A stretch of 36,038 bases of DNA from Candidatus Poseidonia sp. (GTDB lineage Archaea; Thermoplasmatota; Poseidoniia; Poseidoniales; Poseidoniaceae). This document shows positions 1 to 6,479 of the stretch, piece after piece. Positions within the stretch are counted from its first letter, which is position 1; the number at the start of each line of letters is the position of its first letter. Both the position numbers and the translations under genes were made by a program. A model generated the notes under the pieces. That model did no database searches. It was not told where the DNA came from and saw nothing but the letters and a program-made list of their open reading frames with translations. The stretch is taken from positions 1 to 36,038 of the forward strand of contig JASLVM010000014.1 in NCBI GenBank assembly GCA_030741355.1, in the 5' to 3' direction.

Positions 1-468
1 GTACATTTCGTCAGCCACACGCTGTTCGGAGTTGATGGCGGTCTTGACGATGTAGAGGAAAGAACCGACGCTACCGTACATCTCTCGGAAGAGGCCGTGC
101 GCGTTTTCCATGTCAAGGTCGGAGAAAATGCAGTTGTAATCCTTGATGGTACCGGGGTCGACCCATTCGGCACGAGTGTAGATGCCGGAGGGGGTGACTT
201 CGTTGCTCTTGGCAACGACGAGAATGGGCATGACGTCAACGAGGTTGCGACCCATGTCGATACCGCGCTCGGGGCCGGTGGCGTGGTAGTGAAGGTCGTC
301 GACGGGGATACCGGTGGACTGGGCGACACGGTCGAGGACTTCCTCAGGGGTGTCAGCAACGCCCCAAACACCGTCCCAAAGGTCGGGGAAGTGCTCGGTA
401 GAACTGTTGCGCTTGAGCAACAGCAATTTCTCTTCAAAGCGAACAAAGGCCACAAATGCTTCCGTCAT
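1..468 (-). CDS. spt5: Spt5/NusG N-terminal part with a fused NUDIX-like domain (3' end outside window)
   Basis: The visible 156 residues run from an ATG at 468, preceded in frame by two stop codons, to the window edge. Residues 1 to about 125 read like a NUDIX fold: a strand ending in LLLLKRNSS, then HFPDLWDGVWG, a helix TPEEVLDRVAQSTGI, and a late strand RAEWVDPGTIKDY. The catalytic box is degenerate, because the usual REXXEEXG residues are replaced around DRVAQSTG, so hydrolysis is unlikely. From about residue 136, SFLYIVKTAINSEQRVADEM matches the first strand and helix of archaeal Spt5 NGN domains. The gene follows secE by 18 bases; secE-spt5 adjacency is a conserved archaeal arrangement, which supports the Spt5 reading. 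Spt5 is the transcription elongation factor that binds the RNA polymerase clamp. The KOW domain would lie outside the window. The NUDIX-NGN fusion is the unusual point. Confidence 0.72.
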   Translation of the reverse strand, partial: MTEAFVAFVRFEEKLLLLKRNSSTEHFPDLWDGVWGVADTPEEVLDRVAQSTGIPVDDLHYHATGPERGIDMGRNLVDVMPILVVAKSNEVTPSGIYTRAEWVDPGTIKDYNCIFSDLDMENAHGLFREMYGSVGSFLYIVKTAINSEQRVADEMY

Positions 469-486
469 TATTCATCACGCTCCGAT

Positions 487-759
487 TCAGTTGCCGATGC
501 CAAAGACATCGTGAATCAACCAAGGCAGGAAGTTGTCCATGAGCACCAAAATGGCGAACCCAATGGCTCCCAACACAAAGAGACCGATGCCACAGATGAT
601 GGCCGTTTGACGGAACTCTTGCTTCGAAGGCTTTCGCGCCATGCGGATGATACGGGCCCAGGAGCCACGGGTAATCTTGCGGAACTGCGCCTCAATCTTA
701 TCCTGCTGCTCTTGAACCTTCATCTCGAAGGACTTGTTAGCGTTCGATTCGTCAGACAT
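487..759 (-). CDS. secE: Protein translocase subunit SecE (Sec61 gamma)
   Basis: This 90-residue protein has a charged amphipathic N-terminal half, the conserved stretch KITRGSWARIIRMARKPSKQ, and one transmembrane helix at about residues 52-76. That is the layout of the archaeal/eukaryal SecE/Sec61 gamma family, in which a surface helix and a single tilted helix clamp the SecY channel. Length is normal for a one-helix SecE with an N-terminal extension. It lies 18 bases ahead of the spt5-type gene on the same strand, so the two are probably co-transcribed. A TTATAA box lies about 40 bases upstream of the start. Confidence 0.93.
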   Translation of the reverse strand: MSDESNANKSFEMKVQEQQDKIEAQFRKITRGSWARIIRMARKPSKQEFRQTAIICGIGLFVLGAIGFAILVLMDNFLPWLIHDVFGIGN

Positions 760-796
760 GGTCTAACCTCAGCCTTCCGAGCCACCAACCCCCTCA

Positions 797-802
797 TTAT
801 AA
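797..802. promoter_or_regulatory. TATA-like box between secE and the J-protein gene
   Basis: TTATAA is its own reverse complement and sits in the 126-base divergent spacer. It is about 40 bases from the secE start and about 85 from the J-protein ATG. It could serve secE with a short leader; use in the other direction is less certain. Confidence 0.4.
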
Positions 803-885
803 CGGCTCCGCATCCCATACCGGAGGGTTCTGCCCTCGCTTCTTCATGGGAGGGTTGATGTGGGGTGAAGGTTCCATTCAAGGCG

Positions 886-1791
886 ATGGCGGAACGAAAC
901 CCGTACGAGGTGTTGGGTGTCAGCCGACAGGCCAGCGACGGTGAAATCAAGCGAGCCTTCCGTAAATTGGCCCGTCAATACCACCCTGATCGCAACCAAG
1001 GCGACGCCGGTGCTGAAGCCAAATTCAAGGAAGTTCAAGCGGCCTACGATGCCATCGGCACCTCCGAGGCTCGCCGTGAATTTGACCAGCAGGAGCAGAT
1101 GCGCCACATGTTTGGTGGTGGCGGCCGAGGCCGTGGCGGCCCTTCGATGAATTTTGGCGGCATGGGCGGCGGAGGTCTTGACGATCTTCTCGGTCAGATG
1201 TTCGGTGGCGGCGGCATGGGCGGTATGCCTCGACAGCCTCCCCGCCAAAACCCGCGTCAACAACCCAAGGCAGCGACCATCAACGTGGGCCTTGACATCA
1301 CCATGGCACAGGCCGAAGAAGGCGGCGAATTCACCTTTTCTTACAAGCGATTCAAGCGGCAAGGAACGAGCATGGAGACCAAACGCACGACCCTCAAACT
1401 TCGGTTGGACGCCGGCGTGGTCCACGGCACGACCAAGACCCTCAAAGGCCAAGGCCACGATCATCCCGAAGGTGAGCGAGGCGACGTGGTCGTGACCGTG
1501 CGCATTGACGCCGGTGAAGCCTATCGGTGGGAAGGCGACCAGTTGGTGCAAGAGGTCCCGGTTCCGTACTCGGTGATGATGCTGGGTGGCAAGGTCGGCG
1601 TGCAACTCCTCTCTGGCAAAACGGGCAACCTCTCGGTGGACGCCATGACCCAAGTCGGTGACCGCCGACGAATGGCCAAGGCTGGCTACAACGGCGGCGA
1701 TTTGACCTTGGAATTCGTACTGGCTGAACCTGAAGAACTGTCGAAAGCCCAACGTAAAGCACTCGAGGACCTCGGTTCCACCGGATTGTGA
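886..1791 (+). CDS. J-domain co-chaperone, class B (CbpA/DnaJ-like without zinc finger)
   Basis: The protein is about 301 residues. The J-domain covers residues 5-68 (NPYEVLGVSR at the start, HPD at 33-35) and would stimulate Hsp70 ATPase activity. A Gly/Met/Phe-rich linker follows at about 70-125, then a C-terminal client-binding region ending with DLTLEFVLAEPEEL. No CxxCxGxG zinc-finger repeats are present, so it is a class B rather than a classical DnaJ. I chose the ATG at 886 because J-proteins normally begin only a few residues before the domain; a GTG at 865 in the same frame would add seven residues. No dnaK or grpE lies in the window. The RNase R-type gene follows after 38 bases on the same strand. 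Confidence 0.88.
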   Translation: MAERNPYEVLGVSRQASDGEIKRAFRKLARQYHPDRNQGDAGAEAKFKEVQAAYDAIGTSEARREFDQQEQMRHMFGGGGRGRGGPSMNFGGMGGGGLDDLLGQMFGGGGMGGMPRQPPRQNPRQQPKAATINVGLDITMAQAEEGGEFTFSYKRFKRQGTSMETKRTTLKLRLDAGVVHGTTKTLKGQGHDHPEGERGDVVVTVRIDAGEAYRWEGDQLVQEVPVPYSVMMLGGKVGVQLLSGKTGNLSVDAMTQVGDRRRMAKAGYNGGDLTLEFVLAEPEELSKAQRKALEDLGSTGL

Positions 1792-1829
1792 ATCGTTGAC
1801 TTCATGAAACCTCAACCAAACCCTTCGCC

Positions 1830-4187
1830 ATGGCGGGAGGGCGACACCGTGGACGCGGACGGAAAAACAACCGTCAACGGGGCGGCAAGAAGGGGCCGCA
1901 GTCTCCGCCCGACGAGCGCTTGTGGCGCCGAGTCACCCAACACTTTGACGACGACCAGTGGCAGCGAGCATGGACCGCTGAATCCATCACGGCATGGATC
2001 ACCGACAAGGAAGGCCTTGCTGTTCAATTCCAAAGCGATTCGAAAGCCGAACGCGCCCTGCTCAGCAAGGTGAACGAAGCGTTGGCCCACGGCCGAAACG
2101 AAGGCACCTACATCCTTGCAGGTGAGGAAAAAGCCGTCCGTTTTCGTAGCCCGGCCTCCATCGACGGCCTCATCTCGGCCACGAGCCGCTGGAAGGATTT
2201 CTTCAGCCGACACGGAGGAAAAGGCCAGACACCTTTGCACGGCCGGTCGCCGCTCACCACCGAAGACGCCAGCGAAGAAGACGTGGCCATGTACGCCCTG
2301 CTCGAAGACGTTTGGGAAGCCATGTTACGAGGCCAGCCGCTGCCGGAGGCCTATGCGCTTGACGACCAAGGTTGCACCGCCATGCAGGGCTTTGACCTGG
2401 TGAAGGAAGCCCGGAAATGTGCGGCACGACGTTCAGGTCTACGGTTCAGAGAAGATGAACCCGCCATGGCGCTGTTGATGATGATGGCCGGTCGCTGGAC
2501 CACCCGTGAATTGCTCGACGCACGGCTGGAAGCCCGCCGAAAAGACGGCCACAACCCCTTCCCACGCACCTACGACACCTCGCTGGTGGACCACGCTGAC
2601 CGGCTCGGCGAAGTGGACGGGGACGGTGAAGTCGCCGCAGGACGCACCGATTTACGCCATCTCCCGCTGGTGACCATCGACCCTCCCGACGCCAAGGATT
2701 TCGATGATGCGGTCTGTCTGGTCGAAGAAAACGGGAAGCGAACCCTCTGGGTGGCCATCGCCGATGTGGCTCATTACGTGCAGGCTGGCACGGCGCTCGA
2801 CCGTTCTGCAGCCGCACGTGCCACCTCGGTGTACCTACCTCACACGGTGCTCCCGATGCTCCCTCCCAAACTGGCCGACGACCTGTGTTCGCTGCGAGCC
2901 GGCGTTGACCGACTGGCCATGGTCGTTGGCATGGACCTTGACGACGAGAACAACGTCGTGAACACCCACGCTTACGAGGCCGTCATCCACGTCAAGGCCA
3001 ACATCGCCTACGGTGATGTGTTTGATACAGATGCTTACGACGAAATGCTGGCGCTCGCAGCCGTTTGGCAGAGCCGTGAAATCCGCTTGAACCTCAACAA
3101 TCCCGAACTTCGACCCCGTCTGCACGGTGAGGATGAACTGCGCGTGGAGGTGAAGTGGCCCAACGAAGCCACGCGGATGATCGAGTCCTTCATGGTCGCC
3201 ACCAACGCTGCGGTTGGCCACCTGCTGGGCGCAGCGGGCGCTCCACTCCCTTGGCGCTGCCACGCTCCGCCGGACCGTCCCGAAGTCGAAGGGTTGAACG
3301 CCAAGTTGGCGGCGTTGGACATCGGGATTCAACTGCCCATGCCCAGCCTGCGCAAACACGGGGAAAGCGAAACCGACGAGCTCTCGAACCTCCTCGGGGA
3401 CTGGGCGAGTCTGGGGGGCGGTGGAATCGACCTCTCGGGCATGGACGCTCCCGAAGAAACGGATGAAGCGGTGCTGCCCTACCTCAGTGGCGTGATTGAC
3501 CCCGAGGCCCGAAACGGTATCTTGGCCTCACTGCAAGACGCGCAGGCCGCCGCCAGCGACTTGACCGAAACGACCCGCCGCATTGTCGACCAGGGGCTGT
3601 TCCAACTCATGCAGCGCGCCCGGTACGACGAGGAAAACGGCGGACACTTTGGGTTGAATCTGGACGCTTACGTCCATTTCACCTCACCCATCCGTCGCTA
3701 CCCCGACCTGATGACACATCGCCAACTGAAGGCGCACATCCACGGTCGTGAATGGGTTCACGACACGGCTGAGACTGCGAAGTTGGCCGTCCATTGCAGC
3801 GAGCAAGGGCTGACTGCGAAGCGCATGGAATGGGAACTGGTCGCCAACGCCTACCATGTGCATCTGCTTCGTGGCGGTCGCCTTGGTGAGGAGGCGCCCT
3901 CGGAAGAAGGGGCAGCGACCACCTACAACGCTCGGGTAACAGGCCTGCGAGGGCCGTGGGTCTTCCTTGACTTGGCCGACGATGGGGCGGTTTCAGGACG
4001 TATGCACCTGCGTCAACTCGGTGGTAAACGCCGGCTGGTCGTGGACGAGTACGGTCTCGAAGCCAGTGTGGCCGAACCGGACCACAACGGAGAACATCCC
4101 ATCGTGCTGCGCCTTGGTCAGCGCTTCCCATGTCGCCTGCGAGGGCTCGATATCTGGTCGGGCAGCCTTGACCTCGCCCCAAATTAA
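1830..4187 (+). CDS. rnr: RNase R/RNase II-type 3'-5' exoribonuclease
   Basis: A 785-residue protein with an RNB catalytic domain. The active-site motif IDPPDAKDFDDAV places aspartates at 284, 290, 292 and 293, matching the metal-binding aspartates of RNase II/R. Further RNB signatures are WVAIADVAHYV and, later, HFTSPIRRYPDLMTHRQLKA. The first 30 residues are very rich in Arg, Gly and Lys, a likely RNA-binding tail. The last 100 residues look like an S1-type beta-barrel. The enzyme would degrade RNA processively from the 3' end. RNB enzymes are patchy in archaea, so lateral acquisition is plausible. The stop codon overlaps the stop of the convergent membrane gene by four bases (TTAA). Confidence 0.93.
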   Translation: MAGGRHRGRGRKNNRQRGGKKGPQSPPDERLWRRVTQHFDDDQWQRAWTAESITAWITDKEGLAVQFQSDSKAERALLSKVNEALAHGRNEGTYILAGEEKAVRFRSPASIDGLISATSRWKDFFSRHGGKGQTPLHGRSPLTTEDASEEDVAMYALLEDVWEAMLRGQPLPEAYALDDQGCTAMQGFDLVKEARKCAARRSGLRFREDEPAMALLMMMAGRWTTRELLDARLEARRKDGHNPFPRTYDTSLVDHADRLGEVDGDGEVAAGRTDLRHLPLVTIDPPDAKDFDDAVCLVEENGKRTLWVAIADVAHYVQAGTALDRSAAARATSVYLPHTVLPMLPPKLADDLCSLRAGVDRLAMVVGMDLDDENNVVNTHAYEAVIHVKANIAYGDVFDTDAYDEMLALAAVWQSREIRLNLNNPELRPRLHGEDELRVEVKWPNEATRMIESFMVATNAAVGHLLGAAGAPLPWRCHAPPDRPEVEGLNAKLAALDIGIQLPMPSLRKHGESETDELSNLLGDWASLGGGGIDLSGMDAPEETDEAVLPYLSGVIDPEARNGILASLQDAQAAASDLTETTRRIVDQGLFQLMQRARYDEENGGHFGLNLDAYVHFTSPIRRYPDLMTHRQLKAHIHGREWVHDTAETAKLAVHCSEQGLTAKRMEWELVANAYHVHLLRGGRLGEEAPSEEGAATTYNARVTGLRGPWVFLDLADDGAVSGRMHLRQLGGKRRLVVDEYGLEASVAEPDHNGEHPIVLRLGQRFPCRLRGLDIWSGSLDLAPN

Positions 4188-5512
4188 TCGGACGGGCCCC
4201 CGTCTTCCGTTGTTGATTTGGAGCTCGTGCGGATAAGGCGCCACGTTCCAAACGCCAAAACCAAGAAACCAAGCGGAAGGAAAAGGTAGGCCGCCAAGTC
4301 TTCGAGGAAATCAACGCCACCGATGACAAACCAAACAAACGCCATCACAAAAAAGATGCCACCGTAATTTGAGCGAGGTTCGCTTAGCGAAGATTTGGTG
4401 AGGGCATCGCTGGGATTCCAATCGAAGGCCTGCATGCCCATGAACACGTGAATGATGAAGGCGTAAACCCAGAACAAATGGAGATCAAAACCTGCGATAT
4501 CGATGTCATCCGGACCAAAATTATCCGCAATTTGCAAGCCGGTGTAAAGCGGCAGACCGGTGAAAAACACCAGGACGAGAAGAATGGGGAGCCACCCTTT
4601 GTTTCCGCCGTTCGGGTAGAAGCGTGCCCATCGCTCGTGCTTGGACAGTTCGGCGACGACGACCCAACCAACGAGAAGGAGCACTGGATAGACGTAGTCG
4701 TTGTCCAGCCAATCCTCGTAAGCAAAAAGTGAGATCCAAGCGATGATGCCGAGCATCATGCCCTGCATCGCCGCCTGCACGCCGGACGAACTTGGCCTCG
4801 TGTCGGACAACCACTCCAAAACCATCTCTGCAACCAACGCTGCCATGATGATGCTCAAGGAGAAGGCGGTGCCGAAATCCGAGTCAGAGAAGGCAGAAAT
4901 CAGTGCAAAAAACCACAAAACCCAACTCAAAGCGTGTGAAACATAAGCGTCCATTTGCCGTGCGAAATGGGAAGCAAACAGGGCGACACCAACGATCGGC
5001 AGCATGGTGAGAAGGTTGTCCGGGAAGCCGTAAGTATCACCCCAATCAAGAATTTCAAAGAGGAGCCACATCATAGAGATGAGCAAGCCAACAGCGAACA
5101 AGATGGAACGCGCTTCACTGACGAAATCTTTAGCACGACCTTCCAAATGCGAGAAGGGGGCGAAAAAGGCAGCGAGCGCAATGGCGCCGAACAGGGGGGT
5201 GACCAACTCATCGATGTCGATCAGCGCACACAACAAAGCCGTCCCGACAAGAATCAATGTTGCGCCAAGCGTGGCGGCAACACCAAGACCGAACTTCAGG
5301 TTGTACGCTTTCCCGAACAAACGGGGTACATCATCGACGTGGTCAGACTTCCAACTCTCGATCATGACGGGTTTGAGAGCCTCGGGATTACTGTCGTACG
5401 CAGCGATGGTAGCGTTGGATTCGTGTTCGAGGATACGAGCATAACTTGTCTCGTCCAGTCGGCCTGCAGCTCGGTGAAAAGCCAATCGAGACAAGAAGGC
5501 TGTCAAGTCCAT
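4184..5512 (-). CDS. Multi-pass membrane protein, about 12 TM helices, function unknown
   Basis: A 442-residue protein that I do not recognise. The N-terminal 70 residues are soluble and helical (FLSRLAFHRAAGRLDETSYARILEHE), recalling the short cytosolic leader of DUF2157-type membrane proteins, but the match is weak. About twelve hydrophobic segments follow from residue 72 on (for example LGVAATLGATLILVGTALL and WLPILLVLVFFTGLPL). The tail is short, polar and acidic (STTEDGGPSD). No transporter or enzyme motif is visible. The gene is convergent with the exoribonuclease gene. A TTTTTTAT box lies about 26 bases before the ATG on the minus strand, and a 17-base motif shared with the 6.2 kb promoter region lies about 49 bases before it. 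Confidence 0.8.
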   Translation of the reverse strand: MDLTAFLSRLAFHRAAGRLDETSYARILEHESNATIAAYDSNPEALKPVMIESWKSDHVDDVPRLFGKAYNLKFGLGVAATLGATLILVGTALLCALIDIDELVTPLFGAIALAAFFAPFSHLEGRAKDFVSEARSILFAVGLLISMMWLLFEILDWGDTYGFPDNLLTMLPIVGVALFASHFARQMDAYVSHALSWVLWFFALISAFSDSDFGTAFSLSIIMAALVAEMVLEWLSDTRPSSSGVQAAMQGMMLGIIAWISLFAYEDWLDNDYVYPVLLLVGWVVVAELSKHERWARFYPNGGNKGWLPILLVLVFFTGLPLYTGLQIADNFGPDDIDIAGFDLHLFWVYAFIIHVFMGMQAFDWNPSDALTKSSLSEPRSNYGGIFFVMAFVWFVIGGVDFLEDLAAYLFLPLGFLVLAFGTWRLIRTSSKSTTEDGGPSD

Positions 5513-5560
5513 GTTTGAAAATCAATGCCGAATGATAAAAAACGGTTTCCCCTGCGTTTA

Positions 5561-5577
5561 TTGTAGTTAAAACGACG
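5561..5577 (-). promoter_or_regulatory. 17-base motif upstream of the 4184-5512 gene, shared with the 6.2 kb region
   Basis: Read on the plus strand the motif is TTGTAGTTAAAACGACG. A copy with one difference (C for T) lies at 6247-6263. The two copies sit 49 and 43 bases upstream of the minus-strand starts at 5512 and 6204, which suggests a shared regulator or promoter element. This copy has no inverted partner. Confidence 0.4.
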
Positions 5578-5607
5578 CCTTGGGCCAGCCCCAATCAAAA
5601 GGTTCCG

Positions 5608-6204
5608 TCAAAATTCAGTGGCCATGCCAAGAAGGGCGAGAACAAAGAAGCAAGCGCATATCATTCCCAAAATGACCTCGATCACCAAACTGGCTGTCGA
5701 CCCTGTGTTTGACATCCCGTTGGCTGATTCCCAGTCTGCCTTTCCTTTGTAGTAAGCAGCATCGAGGAAAATTACAGCCGTAAACGAACCGCAGCAAAGC
5801 ACTGAGGAGAGGTTTGAAAGAGCATAAAACCCGGTTGCTTCGGCCAAAATATTTCCAAGGAAAGAGCCGAGGATACCGATGGCAAGCACGAGGTAGGAAA
5901 TGGTACGATAGTTGGTCGTCGGCTGATACTTCACCGGAATATAGACGACCTGTTGCGGTGCGGCACCCATTCCCGCACCCATTCCCGCACCCATTCCCAT
6001 GTTCATGGGCTGCATTTGACCCTGGATGAATTGAGGTTGTGGCGGTGAAGTGGGATTCTGTGGCGGGGTTTGGTCCGTTGCAGACCCCGCTGCATCGGGC
6101 TGTGCTGTTTGAACGATGACTTGGGTTGGCGGCGGAGCGTCGACCTGAGGTTGTGTGGATTGTTCTTCCCAAATAGGGTCCATCTTTGGTAAGTCTTCAT
6201 CCAT
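5608..6204 (-). CDS. Proline/glutamine-rich membrane protein, 3 TM helices, function unknown
   Basis: The protein has 198 residues. Residues 1-100 are disordered and rich in Pro, Gln, Thr and Met, with a short tandem repeat GMGAGMGAGMGA encoded by 12-base direct repeats near 5968-5998. Residues 105-195 hold about three hydrophobic helices (YLVLAIGILGSFLGNIL; LSNLSSVLCCGSFTAVIFL; VIEVILGMICACFFVLALLG). Its C-terminal location behind a low-complexity cytosolic arm resembles many small membrane proteins, with no motif that assigns a function. It is divergent from the copper operon and shares its intergenic region. It precedes the 12-TM gene on the same strand with a 95-base gap. Confidence 0.75.
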   Translation of the reverse strand: MDEDLPKMDPIWEEQSTQPQVDAPPPTQVIVQTAQPDAAGSATDQTPPQNPTSPPQPQFIQGQMQPMNMGMGAGMGAGMGAAPQQVVYIPVKYQPTTNYRTISYLVLAIGILGSFLGNILAEATGFYALSNLSSVLCCGSFTAVIFLDAAYYKGKADWESANGMSNTGSTASLVIEVILGMICACFFVLALLGMATEF

Positions 6205-6247
6205 GGTTGAGGGGAGACGCTCGGATATCTAATCGTTTTTCCTTTTT

Positions 6248-6280
6248 TGTAGTCAAAACGACGAGTTTATATTGACTACA
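6248..6280. promoter_or_regulatory. Operator-like inverted repeat around the TATA box of the copper operon
   Basis: TGTAGTCAA at 6248-6256 and its exact reverse complement TTGACTACA at 6272-6280 flank a 15-base spacer that contains TTTATA (6266-6271). The ATG at 6295 lies about 25 bases downstream of this TATA box, so the transcript would be leaderless or nearly so. A dimeric repressor bound across the two arms would cover the TATA box. The downstream genes suggest a metal-responsive regulator, which is inference. The left arm overlaps the 17-base motif seen also at 5561-5577. Confidence 0.55.
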
Positions 6281-6294
6281 TAAGAGGGTAAACC

Positions 6295-6474
6295 ATGCCG
6301 CGAGTGGTCGCCGAACAATGCGGGTGCGGATGCAAAATGAAACGCCTTTACACCCGTGCTGAAGGCGGCAAAGGATGGGACAGCGTTGGATGGTTGTGCA
6401 CCTGCGGTTGCGGTTGCGTGACGCTGGACGACGGGCAATGGCAACTCACGGATTGTTGCGTTAAAGAGGAATGA
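6295..6474 (+). CDS. Small cysteine-rich putative metal-binding protein
   Basis: This 59-residue protein has nine cysteines, at 9, 11, 13, 35, 37, 39, 41, 54 and 55, arranged as CGCGC, then CTCGCGC, then CC. Such CxC clusters are typical of metallothionein-like or Cu/Zn-binding peptides, though I recognise no named family. The stop codon overlaps an ATG in the ATPase gene (ATGA at 6471-6474), and the pair sits behind one promoter, which argues for co-translation. The likely role is copper buffering, storage or delivery to the ATPase. Codon use looks like that of its neighbours. It is short enough that automatic annotation could miss it. Confidence 0.75.
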   Translation: MPRVVAEQCGCGCKMKRLYTRAEGGKGWDSVGWLCTCGCGCVTLDDGQWQLTDCCVKEE

Positions 6475-6479
6475 AGCAC

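Noticed and set aside
97-858. 253-residue open frame on the plus strand
   Set aside because: It is antisense to the clear secE and spt5-like genes and has no recognisable motif.
844-1815. 323-residue open frame antisense to the J-protein gene
   Set aside because: The plus strand encodes an unmistakable J-domain; the antisense frame is a codon-bias shadow.
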